This document shows, piece after piece, positions 28,460-37,964 of a stretch of 64,000 nucleotides of DNA. How positions within the stretch are numbered: the stretch's first letter is position 1; every line of letters starts with the position of its first letter. The stretch is taken from contig NZ_JAHVJQ010000002.1 in NCBI RefSeq assembly GCF_019801145.1, forward strand, positions 186,001 to 250,000, written 5' to 3'. The DNA is from Leisingera aquaemixtae (lineage in GTDB: Bacteria; Pseudomonadota; Alphaproteobacteria; Rhodobacterales; Rhodobacteraceae). The notes beneath the pieces are model-generated. The model was not told the origin of the DNA and did not search any database. It worked only from the letters and a program-made list of their open reading frames with translations. Both the position numbers and the translations under genes were made by a program.

Positions 28460-29017
28460 ATGCGTTACAAAATCAGCGGCAAACAGATCGACATCGGCGA
28501 AGCTCTGCAGGTTCATGTGCAGAACGAGCTGGGTTCGGCCGTTCAAAAATACGCCGAACGGCCAACCGACGCGACTGTGGTCTTTTCCCGTTCGGCGCAT
28601 GAGTATGTGTGTGAAGCCACCGTCCATCTGTCGACCGGGCTGAGCGCGCAGGCAAAAGCCCACGAAACCGAAATCTACGCCGCCTTCGACGCCTGCTGCG
28701 AGAAAATGGAAAAGCAGCTGCGCCGCTACAAGCGCCGGCTGAAGGATCACCACAAGGACCGCAGCGAACCGGTTGAACATCTGGGCGCCAATTCGTATAT
28801 CCTCGCCTCTGAGGAAGCGGATTCCGAACCGGACTCCCTGCAGCCCATCATCGTCGCCGAAATGGAGACCCGCATCCCCTCCCTGTCCGTCGGGGAAGCG
28901 GTGATGCAGATGGAGCTGGCAGGCGCCCCGGTTCTGGTCTTCCGCAATGAAGGCAAAGACGGGTTGAACGTGGTCTACCGCCGTGAAGACGGCAACATCG
29001 GCTGGATCGATCCGTAA
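28460..29017 (+). CDS. hpf: Ribosome hibernation promoting factor, long form
   Basis: This 185-residue protein has an N-terminal S30AE domain (MRYKISGKQIDIGEALQVHVQNEL to KMEKQLRRYKRRLKDH) and the C-terminal domain of long HPF. The C-terminal part reads VIVAEMETRIPSLSVGEAVMQMEL and ends GAPVLVFRNEG..LNVVYRREDGNIGWIDP. Long HPF dimerises ribosomes into inactive 100S particles in stationary phase. GAAGGAG lies six bases before the ATG. ptsN follows 51 bases later, as in other alphaproteobacteria. Confidence 0.94.
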   Translation: MRYKISGKQIDIGEALQVHVQNELGSAVQKYAERPTDATVVFSRSAHEYVCEATVHLSTGLSAQAKAHETEIYAAFDACCEKMEKQLRRYKRRLKDHHKDRSEPVEHLGANSYILASEEADSEPDSLQPIIVAEMETRIPSLSVGEAVMQMELAGAPVLVFRNEGKDGLNVVYRREDGNIGWIDP

Positions 29018-29068
29018 ACACACCCAAGGCATCGGCGCCCCGCAGGGGCGCCGGAACGGAGCAGACAC

Positions 29069-29533
29069 ATGCAGATTTCCAGCATCCTCAAGCCAGAGGC
29101 CGTCCGGGTTATCGGAGCGGTCTCCAGCAAGAAGCGCTTGTTCCAGGAAATCGCGGATGTCGCTCAGGTCGCTTACGGGCTGGACGCCCAAGGCACTGTC
29201 GAGGCTTTGCTGGACCGCGAAAGCCTCGGCCCCACCGGGGTCGGCCATGGCGTCGCCCTGCCGCATGCCCGGCTCGATACCATCAGCGAGGTCTGCGGCA
29301 CTTTCCTGATCCTGGAAAAACCGCTGGATTTCGGTGCAGTGGACCGCCAGCCGGTGGACATCGCCTTTGCCCTGTTCGCGCCCGAGGACGCCGGGGTTGA
29401 ACACCTGAAGGCACTGGCACTGGTGTCGCGCACCCTTCGCGAGCAGAGCTTCTGCACCAAGCTGCGCGCCAACCACGATCCGGCTACGCTTTATACCATC
29501 CTGACCGAAGGCCAGTCCGTCCAGGCCGCCTGA
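29069..29533 (+). CDS. ptsN: PTS IIA-like nitrogen regulatory protein PtsN
   Basis: This 154-residue EIIA-Ntr has the phosphoacceptor His in GVGHGVALPHARL (near residue 66) and the conserved LLDRESLGPTG start of the domain. In alphaproteobacteria the nitrogen PTS adjusts potassium, nitrogen and envelope control. It follows hpf on the same strand. No HPr or EI-Ntr gene is in the window. Confidence 0.93.
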   Translation: MQISSILKPEAVRVIGAVSSKKRLFQEIADVAQVAYGLDAQGTVEALLDRESLGPTGVGHGVALPHARLDTISEVCGTFLILEKPLDFGAVDRQPVDIAFALFAPEDAGVEHLKALALVSRTLREQSFCTKLRANHDPATLYTILTEGQSVQAA

Positions 29534-29694
29534 CACCCAAGCCGATCACTCCCGGCTGTTACCGCCGCTCCCGCCTTTCTTCGCCTCGCGGACGGGAAAG
29601 CTGCTGCCGTCAAGCCAGGCCCACGGCGCACGGCCTGCAATCTTCCGCATAGCGGCTCTTTTTGAAACGCTCGGGCCGCTGCGGGCCAGCAGGA

Positions 29695-31131
29695 TTACTC
29701 CTGCCGCCAGGCGCCAAAGCCGAAGGCCAGGTAATCGCGTTGGTAAACCGAGGCGATCAGCGCCTCTAGGTCCGCATCATAGATGTCCGCCAGCGCAATT
29801 GGCTCGTCAGGGCCCGCTTCCGGCACCGCCCCCGGCTCCATCCGCCCCAGCTTGCGGGCCAGCGCGGGCAGATCCTCACCCATTTCATTTTCACGGATCA
29901 GCAGGTCCGGAGAGCCAAGTTCGGCAAACCCGGCCAGCGCCTGGCTCTGGGTCGCCCATTCCGCATCCAGCCGGACAGAGGTCTGCCCTGCCAGGCTGGC
30001 CTGCACGAACTCCAGAAACCCTGCAAAGGCTTCGCGGTGCTGGGCGCGCGAATAACCGGCGCCAGGGCCTTCTTCGGGAATGGGCAGCTTGAACTGCCGC
30101 CGCAGCGTGTTGCGTATCTGCCGGTAGCTGCCTTCACCCGCATTCAGGATCCGGCGGCAGAACACTGCATGCGCCCGCACCGCCGGGTGGCGCAGCACGG
30201 TAAAGCTGCGAAAGCCCTTGTTGCCGCGCTTCCACTGGCGCAGCTGCTTCTGGTTCATGCCCTGTATCAGCCCCTCAGGCGCCACATGGTCCAGCGCCGC
30301 CATCCACTGCACCACCCCGGCCTCCGGCCCGCCCTTCAGCGGCAGGTACAACAGCGGCGTCGCCACCCCGGCCACATATCCCGGCACTGCCGGGCCGCGG
30401 CGCGGCTCGAAATTCGGGGTCCGGGTCAGGTTGAACCGGTCCATGCCGGCCAGCGCCGCCTGCATCTCATCTGGATTGGCCACCTTGGCCAGCACTGGCG
30501 CCGGGTTCTGCCGCTTGAGGCTTTCGTCCAGCGCCTCCAGCTGCTGCGAGCCCCCCAGCCAGCGGGCCAGCCCGTTCATCACCTCAAGACTTTGCAGATC
30601 CTCGTAAGCCACGTAGAACGCCGTCTGCCCCAGCGCCTGCAGCCGGTTCAGCAGGGTGACCTGGAAATCCTGCAGCGCCCCTACATGGACAGCGAATTCC
30701 GCCGCGTCGAACTGCGCCTTGGCCTCCTTGCGGCGCTTCACATTGGTCAGCTTCCACTGGCCGGTTTGCCGGGCGATCTTCCAGGACACATAGCTGTCCA
30801 GCGGATTGCGGGTCAGGATGATCTTGGCGCAGCGCGGATCCTCCAGCATCAAGTCCAGCACCCGCGGGTCATGGTCATGGAAATAGCGAAAGCCCCCCAG
30901 CTTGCCGGGGTCCGCCTTGACCGCCTCGATCAGCCGCGCCGGGTCCGCTTCCCGCATCGCCCGGGTCACGCCCAGGATTTCCGTGCTGTTCGGATAGCCG
31001 ATGAAATGCGGATTGAAGGCCTCGCCATGGCAGGCGAGCCCGTCAAAGGCATTCAGGTTGGTCTCCAGAAAATTGGAGCCGGTCCGCATTTCAGCGAAGA
31101 CAACAAAGTAGTCAAAGGAGGCAGTAGGCAT
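29695..31131 (-). CDS. Sulfotransferase family protein with two sulfotransferase-like halves
   Basis: This 478-residue protein has, in its N-terminal half, the PAPS 5'-phosphosulfate loop (EMRTGSNFLETNL near residue 14). It also has a 3'-phosphate segment (ILTRNPLDSYVSWKIARQTGQWK) as in Stf0/NodH-type enzymes. The C-terminal half has a second segment of sulfotransferase style (FTVLRHPAVRAHAVFCRRIL). The gene heads into a cluster of glycosyltransferases, so its likely acceptor is a polysaccharide or glycolipid. The PAP by-product could be removed by CysQ at 37964. Seven bases separate it from the GT14 gene, which is probably in the same operon. Confidence 0.78.
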   Translation of the reverse strand: MPTASFDYFVVFAEMRTGSNFLETNLNAFDGLACHGEAFNPHFIGYPNSTEILGVTRAMREADPARLIEAVKADPGKLGGFRYFHDHDPRVLDLMLEDPRCAKIILTRNPLDSYVSWKIARQTGQWKLTNVKRRKEAKAQFDAAEFAVHVGALQDFQVTLLNRLQALGQTAFYVAYEDLQSLEVMNGLARWLGGSQQLEALDESLKRQNPAPVLAKVANPDEMQAALAGMDRFNLTRTPNFEPRRGPAVPGYVAGVATPLLYLPLKGGPEAGVVQWMAALDHVAPEGLIQGMNQKQLRQWKRGNKGFRSFTVLRHPAVRAHAVFCRRILNAGEGSYRQIRNTLRRQFKLPIPEEGPGAGYSRAQHREAFAGFLEFVQASLAGQTSVRLDAEWATQSQALAGFAELGSPDLLIRENEMGEDLPALARKLGRMEPGAVPEAGPDEPIALADIYDADLEALIASVYQRDYLAFGFGAWRQE

Positions 31132-31137
31132 CAGGGT

Positions 31138-32838
31138 TTATCGCACCAGATAAGGTTTGCGCTGCGGCTTGGCCGGGCTGGCAGGGCTATGCTCCACCGG
31201 GAAATCCCCCATCAGATAGGGATGCATGCCCTGGTTCTTCAGATTCTGCAGGAACTGCCCGAAGCCTTCAAGATCGGTCATCCTGGGCGCTTCGCTCAGG
31301 TGCCGCACGGCCAGCGGGCCGATTTCGTCGATAATGGTCTGCAAGGGCTCCATCGGCGCCTCGACAAACTCCGCCATGGTCCAGATCCGCACCCGCGCCT
31401 TGGTCCATTGCGAGCGCAGGATCTGTAGCTGCTCGGCCTCCCGCTGCTGCAGCCTGGCGGCCTCCTGGCGCAGCTCGGCAAAGCTGCCGCTGGATTTGAA
31501 CAGCGGGATTGCCCAGGCGCCGCTGATGACTGAGATCTGCGCGTTGGAATCCCGCGCCATCAGCCAGTTCACCGCCTGGTTGGCGCGCGGCCCGTACTGA
31601 AAGCACTGCCGCTCGCCGCGGGTGTTCCAGATCAGGCTGGTCAGGAAACTTTCCGGATTGTAGTCGCGCATGCCGGCACTGGCGTTGAGACAGCCGTTGA
31701 TCAGGCTCTGCCCTTCGGAGAACGCCGCGCCCTCCGGCGCAAAAAGATGGCCATGCACCCTGGCCCCTGTTGTCCTGCCCAGCCAGGTCTCGAAATCCTC
31801 GAACAGCTCGGTAAAGCCCTGGAACACCGAATAGGGGTTGGAGGTGACACCGTTCTCCGAGCCGTGGCCGGGAAAGCGGCTTTGCATATAGAGGCCCGCC
31901 CGGCCGCGGGTGCGCCGCTCAACCGCCTTGGCAAAGATCCGGTCGATCTTGCCGGGGTTCGGCTCGGTCCGTTTCATCGCCCCGGCGGGATCGGTCAGGA
32001 ACGCCTGATAAAGCCGCTCCGCATGCGGCCAGATCTTGCGCGCGACAAAGCAATCAGACCGGCGCAACAGCTGCAGGTGGTCGTCGTAGAAAATATGCGG
32101 CTTGCCCTGGAAGTCGAACTTGCTCAGTGTCAGCGATCGGCTCTCGATGTTGCCGGAATACTGCCGCGCCAGGGTCTGGAAGTAGCTTTCGTCCGGGATC
32201 CAGACCTTGCGGAAATAGGCGTCATAGACTGGGCGCTCCGGGTCCTCCAGGATCGCCGACAGGGTCTTGCGGGTCAGGCACCACCACTGGCTGCCCATGT
32301 GCGGCACCAGCCCGGCCGGGATCCGCCGCTTGATCCGCAGCTTGCGCTGCAGGTCCACATAGCGGTCGAACAGGTAGCGGCGCTTTTTCCACGAGAACGG
32401 GAACCGCAAAGTGAAACGTTCATGGCTGAGGCCGCCGACAATCCAGGGCACATCCGCGGTGGTTGCGCTTTCGATGAAATCGGTGTCCGGCCGCGCGGCC
32501 AGGTAATCCGCCAGTTCCTGCACCGGCCTGAGCGGCAGGCAGGAGCCCGAGGCCAGGTAGACGTGGCGCACATCCGGAAACTCCGCCAGCATCACTTCCG
32601 CCGCCGATTGCGAGGCGGCAACGATGCCCCAGGTGCCCCATTCGCAGCGGTGGCGGGCGGAAAACCGCACCAGCGGGTTGCCATCCAGCGACTGGCGGAA
32701 GCGGTCAAAGGCGTCGCGCCGGACCTTGCGGTCCACATGCAGCACCACAGGGCAGCCGCTGGCGGTCCAGTGGCGCACCACCTGCGCCGCCCGCTCCAGC
32801 GCCGTGTGCACCAGCATGACTACCCCGACCGTGCTCAT
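31138..32838 (-). CDS. Core-2/I-branching (GT14) glycosyltransferase with C-terminal DUF5928-type domain
   Basis: This 566-residue protein has an N-terminal GT14 domain (residues about 1-260): VVMLVHTALERAAQVVRHW, VVLHVDRKV, HVYLASGSCLPLRPVQELADYL and QWWCLTRKTL are typical of beta-1,6-GlcNAc transferase relatives. The remaining 300 residues correspond to the domain that usually follows GT14 in Rhodobacteraceae; I take it to be DUF5928. The ATG at 32838 overlaps the stop of the upstream glycosyltransferase by four bases. It probably adds a branch to a surface polysaccharide. Confidence 0.8.
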   Translation of the reverse strand: MSTVGVVMLVHTALERAAQVVRHWTASGCPVVLHVDRKVRRDAFDRFRQSLDGNPLVRFSARHRCEWGTWGIVAASQSAAEVMLAEFPDVRHVYLASGSCLPLRPVQELADYLAARPDTDFIESATTADVPWIVGGLSHERFTLRFPFSWKKRRYLFDRYVDLQRKLRIKRRIPAGLVPHMGSQWWCLTRKTLSAILEDPERPVYDAYFRKVWIPDESYFQTLARQYSGNIESRSLTLSKFDFQGKPHIFYDDHLQLLRRSDCFVARKIWPHAERLYQAFLTDPAGAMKRTEPNPGKIDRIFAKAVERRTRGRAGLYMQSRFPGHGSENGVTSNPYSVFQGFTELFEDFETWLGRTTGARVHGHLFAPEGAAFSEGQSLINGCLNASAGMRDYNPESFLTSLIWNTRGERQCFQYGPRANQAVNWLMARDSNAQISVISGAWAIPLFKSSGSFAELRQEAARLQQREAEQLQILRSQWTKARVRIWTMAEFVEAPMEPLQTIIDEIGPLAVRHLSEAPRMTDLEGFGQFLQNLKNQGMHPYLMGDFPVEHSPASPAKPQRKPYLVR

Positions 32839-33845
32839 GCCCAGTTCCCCTTGGACATCAGCCCCAGGATCTCCAGCTGGCGCCAGTTGATGTATTTCTC
32901 GCTCCACTTGCACCACAGCTCCGGCTGCTCCGCCAGCTTGCCGGCATAGGCCCTGTACTCGACCGAGCCGCCGTAATGCTGGCCGCGCTGCAGCTCCTCC
33001 TCGGCCTTGGCCGTGAAGGTGTCCAGGAACTTGGTGTGCAGCAGCGCGCCGCTCGCCTTTTCGCCGCCATTGGTTTCATAGACTTGGTTCAGCCCGCGCG
33101 GCAGCAGCGCATGGGTGGAGCTGGCATAGGCGTAGCGCCGGTGCCATTTGACCAGCGGGATCTTGTTCAGCGCCGGCGCTTTCCGGGGCTGGTCGGCAAA
33201 GAACACCCTCGCCCGCGGCCCGCCCTGGATCCACAGGTTGCCGTATTCCGGGTTGCGGCTGATGGTGTAATTGCCGCTGTCGAACCAATGGGCGATCTCC
33301 AGCGGGTTCTGCCCGGCCTGGTAAGGCACCTCGCCGACCCGGCCCTTGGGATAGACGTCCAGCAGCATCGCCGAGAAGCTGCGGATTGCCGAATTGTCCA
33401 GCCAGTCGGTCAGCGCCCGGATCGGCCGGGTGTCGCAGAACGGGTAGATGAAAAACTCATCCGGATCGACCACCAGCACCCAGTGCCCGTGCGCGTATTT
33501 GCGCTTCAGGTAGTTCATCCAGTCGATGCCGTACCCGGCGCGCTTGTAGCTGGCAGCGGTGTGCCACAGCGAGACATCCTCCATTCCGCTCAGGTAGGCG
33601 GCGGTGCCATCGGTTGAGCCATTGTCCACGAACAGGAAATGATTGATGCCCATGCTGCGGTAGTACTGCAGGAAATAGGGCAGCCGGATCTGCTCATTGC
33701 GCATGGTGCAGACCAGCAGGATGTCATCCGGCCGGATTGCCCCGGTATGGTCCTGCACGGGTGTCAGCTCACCGGATTTGCGCACGGCGCGGACAAGACG
33801 CCGTTTGCGCCGCAACCGCATCCGGTAAGAATCCCAAAGCCCCAC
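32835..33845 (-). CDS. Glycosyltransferase family 2-like protein (copy A)
   Basis: This protein of about 336 residues has a GT-A type core: ILLVCTMRNEQIRLPYFLQYYRSMGINHFLFVDNGSTDGT near residue 45 and the acidic metal motif VVDPDEFFIYP near 128. The C-terminal half is like that of the next gene (GNLWIQGGPRARVFF, LNKIPLVKWHRRYAYASSTH). The GTG at 33845 is chosen because TTTGGAG precedes it and because the first residues then match the start region of the paralogue (YRMRxRRxRR); a TTG 34 codons upstream is possible. It is in an operon with the GT14 gene. The sugar donor is unknown. Confidence 0.8.
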   Translation of the reverse strand: MGLWDSYRMRLRRKRRLVRAVRKSGELTPVQDHTGAIRPDDILLVCTMRNEQIRLPYFLQYYRSMGINHFLFVDNGSTDGTAAYLSGMEDVSLWHTAASYKRAGYGIDWMNYLKRKYAHGHWVLVVDPDEFFIYPFCDTRPIRALTDWLDNSAIRSFSAMLLDVYPKGRVGEVPYQAGQNPLEIAHWFDSGNYTISRNPEYGNLWIQGGPRARVFFADQPRKAPALNKIPLVKWHRRYAYASSTHALLPRGLNQVYETNGGEKASGALLHTKFLDTFTAKAEEELQRGQHYGGSVEYRAYAGKLAEQPELWCKWSEKYINWRQLEILGLMSKGNWA

Positions 33846-34014
33846 GTCTACTCCAAACCATTTTCCAAGGAGCGCGCCTGCCTGCCTTAATCCCCCGGCC
33901 GACGGCAAGTTTCCGCGCAATATGTCACGCACGCAGTGTATTAACAATGGATTTAGAAACAGTTACGCGGGCGAACGGCGCGGCTGCAACAGTGCCCGCC
34001 GCCTGCCGCTCCGG

Positions 34015-35055
34015 TCACCAGGCAAGCGGGGTCATCAATCCCAATTCCGCCAGCTGGTCCGGACCGCGGTAGCGGACAGATCCCTCATGCCACAGATCCG
34101 GCGCGTCAGTGATCCGGTCGTAATAGCCGTCAAACTGCTGCGGCATATGGAAATGCTGCTGCCGCTGCTTCTCTGTCGCGGATTTGGAAACAATCTCCGG
34201 CAGGAATTTCGTATGCAGCAGCACCCCCGAGGGTTCTGTCCCGCCCGGCCCGCTGTAAAGCGCATTCATACGGGGCGGCAGCATGGAATGGGTGGAATTG
34301 ATATATGCATAGCGCCGGTTCCAGCGCACCAGAGGCAGCTTGTTCAAGGTTGGCGAACGTTTTGGCTGGTCCTGAAAGAACACCCTTTCGCGCATGCCGC
34401 CCTGGACCCACAGGTTGCCCTGCGGCGGCTGCCGCACCGCCCGGTAGGGGCCGGCATCAAACCACTGCAGCACTTCCGAAGGATCCTGACCCGGCGCGCA
34501 GGCCTGTGCGCCCAGCGGCCCCTTGGGATAAAGGTCCAGCATCAGCGCACCAAACCCGGCGCGCCCGCGCTGCTCCAGCATGCTGGTCAGATCGTCCAGC
34601 CCGTGGGTCTCCATGCCGGAATAGACCAGCAGCTCATCCGCATCCACCGTCAGACACCAGCGCCCGTGGCCGTGGCGGATCAGCAGCCAGCCCAGCCAGT
34701 CGAGACCGAAGCGCGAGTCCCGGTAGCCGGCCTCTGTTCGCCACAAGGAGACATCCGGCTGATCGGCAAGCAGTTCTGCACTGCCGTCATCGCTGCCATT
34801 GTCGACCATCAGGAAATGCGCGGCCCCCAACTGCCGGTAGTGCTTCAGGAAATAGGGCAGCCGGGTGATCTCGTTGCGCAGCACGGCAAAGACCAGAACG
34901 CCGGTCCCGGGAATCTGCCGGGTGCGGTCGGCCACTTTCTGCATCTGTCGGCGGGCGCGCAGCGCACGCCACAGCATCCGCCGCCGCTTCCACCGCATCC
35001 TGTAGGCCCCGGTCAGGCCCAGAGGAGGCAGGTCAGGGGCGGCAGGTTTTGCCAT
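34015..35055 (-). CDS. Glycosyltransferase family 2-like protein (copy B)
   Basis: This 346-residue protein is a paralogue of the 32835-33845 gene, with FAVLRNEITRLPYFLKHYRQLGAAHFLMVDNGSDDGS and TVDADELLVYSG at matching places. GNLWVQGGMRERVFF and LNKLPLVRWNRRYAYINSTHS also match. The start ATG at 35055 lies three bases after the galE stop. The two copies are separated by 169 bases without a gene. They may add successive sugars to the same polymer; the donor is unknown. Confidence 0.8.
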   Translation of the reverse strand: MAKPAAPDLPPLGLTGAYRMRWKRRRMLWRALRARRQMQKVADRTRQIPGTGVLVFAVLRNEITRLPYFLKHYRQLGAAHFLMVDNGSDDGSAELLADQPDVSLWRTEAGYRDSRFGLDWLGWLLIRHGHGRWCLTVDADELLVYSGMETHGLDDLTSMLEQRGRAGFGALMLDLYPKGPLGAQACAPGQDPSEVLQWFDAGPYRAVRQPPQGNLWVQGGMRERVFFQDQPKRSPTLNKLPLVRWNRRYAYINSTHSMLPPRMNALYSGPGGTEPSGVLLHTKFLPEIVSKSATEKQRQQHFHMPQQFDGYYDRITDAPDLWHEGSVRYRGPDQLAELGLMTPLAW

Positions 35056-35057
35056 TG

Positions 35058-36041
35058 TCAGGCCTCGTAGCGGCCAGTCTTGTGCCACTTCCAGGCATCG
35101 GCGATCATGGATTCCAGCGCGGACCGGCGCGGCTCCCAGCCCAGCTCAGTGACAGCGCGGGTAGACCCCGACACCAGCTTGGTGCAATCGCCCGCACGGC
35201 GCGGGCCGATATTGCAGGGCACGGCCTTCCCGGTGACAGCCTCAGCCTTGTTCATCACCTCGCACACAGAGAAGCCGCTGCCGGTGCCCAGGTTGAACAC
35301 CCGGCTTCCTTTGCCGTCCTCCAGCCATTTCAGGCCCAGCACATGGGCATCCACCAGGTCGCAGACATGCACATAGTCGCGGATGCAGGTGCCGTCCGGC
35401 GTGTCGTAATCGGTGCCGAAGATGGTCAGCGCATCGCGCTTTCCGGCAATCGCATCCAGCACCAGCGGCACCAGATGGGTCTCGGGCCGGTGGAATTCGC
35501 CCACCTCTGCCTCAGGATCAGCACCCGCCACGTTGAAATAGCGGAAGATCACCGACCGCAGCCCGTGCGCGGCACCGAAATCCTTGAGGATGTCCTCCAC
35601 CGCGCGCTTGGAGGCGCCGTAGGCGTTCAGCGGCAGCTGCGGCGTGTTTTCATCCAGCACCACGTTGTCGTGCTCGCCGTAGGTGGCACAGGTCGAGGAG
35701 AACACTAAGTCCAGGCAGCCCGCGGCCACCGCGGCCTCGACCAGGTTCAGCGACCCGCCGGTGTTGTTGGCCCAGTAAAGCCCTGGCTCGTTCATCGCGT
35801 CACCAACCTGGCTGAGCGCCGCAAAATGCATCACCGCGGCCGGCTGGTATCTGGCAAACACCTCATCCAGCCGCGCCCGGTCGTTCAGGTCGCCTTTCTC
35901 GAACGGACCGAATTTTACCGCATCCTGCCAGCCGGTCACCAGGTTGTCATAGGTCACGGGCGTATAGCCCGCCGCCTTCAACGCCTTGCAAGCGTGCGAG
36001 CCGATATATCCGGCACCGCCGGTCACGAGGATGTTGGTCAC
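35058..36041 (-). CDS. galE: UDP-glucose 4-epimerase
   Basis: This 327-residue extended SDR has the NAD motif VTGGAGYIGSHACKAL at the N terminus. It also has the catalytic Ser/Thr in FSSTCATYG and the YxxxK pair in YGASKRAVE near residue 145. The family segment RYFNVAGADPEAEVGE is present. It interconverts UDP-glucose and UDP-galactose for polysaccharide synthesis. The GTG at 36041 is preferred because translation then begins directly at the NAD fold; 14 extra upstream codons look like untranslated sequence. It lies between galU and the glycosyltransferases, which use its product. Confidence 0.95.
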   Translation of the reverse strand: MTNILVTGGAGYIGSHACKALKAAGYTPVTYDNLVTGWQDAVKFGPFEKGDLNDRARLDEVFARYQPAAVMHFAALSQVGDAMNEPGLYWANNTGGSLNLVEAAVAAGCLDLVFSSTCATYGEHDNVVLDENTPQLPLNAYGASKRAVEDILKDFGAAHGLRSVIFRYFNVAGADPEAEVGEFHRPETHLVPLVLDAIAGKRDALTIFGTDYDTPDGTCIRDYVHVCDLVDAHVLGLKWLEDGKGSRVFNLGTGSGFSVCEVMNKAEAVTGKAVPCNIGPRRAGDCTKLVSGSTRAVTELGWEPRRSALESMIADAWKWHKTGRYEA

Positions 36042-36088
36042 TGTCTCTGCCCCATGCTGGGCCGCCCCGCAACGGGCGGCCACAGTGG

Positions 36089-36982
36089 TTATTGCGCGGC
36101 CTTGCCGACCTGCGCGATCTCGGTGATATAGCTCATCAGGTCGTCCCGCAGCTCATCCCGCGCCAGCGCAAAGGCCACGGTCGCCTGCAGAAAGCCGGCC
36201 TTGGATCCGCAGTCGAACCGCTGGCCGTTGAAACGGTATCCGTAAACCGGCACGTCCTGGGCAATATCCTCGGCAATTGCATCGGTCAGCTGGATCTCGC
36301 CGCCTGCACCCTGCTTCATCTTGTTGAGGTTCTTCAGAACCGAGGGCGCCAGGATATAGCGGCCGATCACCGCCAGGTTCGACGGCGCGTCCTCCATCTT
36401 GGGCTTCTCCACCATGCCATTGGCAGCAACCACCTGGCCCATGTCCTCTTTCACATCAAGCACACCGTAAGACGAGGTCTTCTCCCGCGGAACTTCCATC
36501 GCCGCAACCATGTTGCCGCCGGTTTCCTCATAGGCCTCGACCATCTGCTTCAGGCAGGGCGTTTCCGCCGCGATCACGTCATCCGGCAGAATCACGGCAA
36601 AGGGCTCATTGGCAATCAGGCGGCGGGCGCACCAGACCGCATGGCCCAGGCCCAGCGCCTTGTGCTGGCGGATATAGGCAATGGCGCCGGATTCCATATC
36701 CGTGCTCTTCAGGATCTCCAGCAGATCGTCCTTGCCCTTCTTGCGCAGCTCCTGCTCCAGAACCGGCGAGTGGTCAAAGTAATCCTCCAGCGCGCCTTTG
36801 CCGCGGGAGGTTACAAAGATGAACTCCTTGATCCCGGCAGCGCGCGCCTCGTCGATGGCATATTGCACCAGCGGCCGGTCGACCAGGGTCATGATTTCCT
36901 TGGGAACCGATTTGGTTGCCGGCAGGAACCGGGTTCCCAAGCCTGCAACCGGAAAAATCGCTTTGGTTACTTTTTTACGCAT
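36089..36982 (-). CDS. galU: UTP-glucose-1-phosphate uridylyltransferase
   Basis: This 297-residue GalU has the nucleotide-binding start AIFPVAGLGTRFLPATKSVPKEIMTLVDRPLVQYAIDEA. It also has VILPDDVI, IGRYILAPSVL and the C-terminal FDCGSKAGFLQA. It makes UDP-glucose from UTP and glucose-1-phosphate, the precursor for GalE. It is encoded 47 bases upstream of galE on the same strand. Confidence 0.97.
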   Translation of the reverse strand: MRKKVTKAIFPVAGLGTRFLPATKSVPKEIMTLVDRPLVQYAIDEARAAGIKEFIFVTSRGKGALEDYFDHSPVLEQELRKKGKDDLLEILKSTDMESGAIAYIRQHKALGLGHAVWCARRLIANEPFAVILPDDVIAAETPCLKQMVEAYEETGGNMVAAMEVPREKTSSYGVLDVKEDMGQVVAANGMVEKPKMEDAPSNLAVIGRYILAPSVLKNLNKMKQGAGGEIQLTDAIAEDIAQDVPVYGYRFNGQRFDCGSKAGFLQATVAFALARDELRDDLMSYITEIAQVGKAAQ

Positions 36983-37163
36983 GTCGTTCTCTCTGCACTC
37001 AAATTCCCGGGGCGGCGGTTGATGCCCGTTTTTGCCGCGGGGCGCAGGCGCATCTCACGCCCGGCGGTCTCCAGCAAAAGCTGCTGCGGCTGTCTGCTGC
37101 CGCCCGGCAGCACCAATACGCAACTTACGCGTGCGCATGTCTGACTTCATTACCATACTCCAG

Positions 37164-37964
37164 TCACTCGTGCCCCATTTTCTTCATCATGGCCTCCAGG
37201 CGCGGCACATCTTCCGGGTTGTTCAGCTCCCAGAATTCGCGCCCGCGCGCGTCAACCTCAACACACAGCACCTTGCGCCCGTTTTCCAGAAACCGCAGCT
37301 GCTCCAGCCCTTCGAGCCGTTCCAGCGGCCCTGTATCCCAGCCAGAATACGCTGCCAAGGCATCCGGACGGTAGGCATAGACTCCGACATGATGAAAGAC
37401 CGGCGTGTTTTCGCCATCCCCGTATACCTGACCGCAATAAGGCACCACCTCCTTGGAGAAGTAGAGCGCACTGTGGTCCGCGGCAAATACCGCGGTGGTG
37501 CCGCCGACCCGGCCGGCCTTGCGGTCCGCCAGCAGGCTGTTCAGCGTCTCGCCGTTGCAGCACAGCACCGGTGTTGCCAGCCCCATGCCGGGAGCCGCCC
37601 GCAGCCCTGCGACCAGATCCTCGACAAACCAATGCGGGGTCAGCGGCGCGTCGCCCTGAAGATTCACCACGATCTCATAGCCGCCGCCCAGCGCGGCATG
37701 CGCCTCGGCGCAGCGCTCGGTGCCATTGGCGCAAGACTCCGAGGTCATCACCACTTCGGCGCCGAACGCCTCCGCCGCCTCCCTGATCCGGTCGTCATCC
37801 GTCGCCACAACCACCCGGTCCACACCCTGCACCGAACAGGCCGCCCGCCAGGAGCGTTCGACCAGCGAGCGTTTCTCGCCGCTGGCTCCGGTCAGCGGCA
37901 CCAGCGGCTTGCCGGGATAGCGGGTGGAGGCATAGCGGGCGGGGATGACGATCAGAACGGACAT
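37164..37964 (-). CDS. kdsB: 3-deoxy-manno-octulosonate cytidylyltransferase
   Basis: This 266-residue nucleotidyltransferase has the N-terminal VIPARYASTRYPGKPLVPLTG signature, then DRVVVATDDDRI and VVNLQGDAPLTP. It activates KDO as CMP-KDO for lipid A core or capsule. Its ATG overlaps the cysQ stop by one base. Together with kdsD it gives KDO supply, and with galU/galE it marks this region as surface-glycan synthesis. Confidence 0.94.
   Translation of the reverse strand: MSVLIVIPARYASTRYPGKPLVPLTGASGEKRSLVERSWRAACSVQGVDRVVVATDDDRIREAAEAFGAEVVMTSESCANGTERCAEAHAALGGGYEIVVNLQGDAPLTPHWFVEDLVAGLRAAPGMGLATPVLCCNGETLNSLLADRKAGRVGGTTAVFAADHSALYFSKEVVPYCGQVYGDGENTPVFHHVGVYAYRPDALAAYSGWDTGPLERLEGLEQLRFLENGRKVLCVEVDARGREFWELNNPEDVPRLEAMMKKMGHE

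Noticed and set aside
37055-37156. A 33-codon frame just after kdsB with a GGAG before its ATG
   Set aside because: It is very short, has an Ala/Arg-rich composition typical of shadow frames, and no recognisable features.
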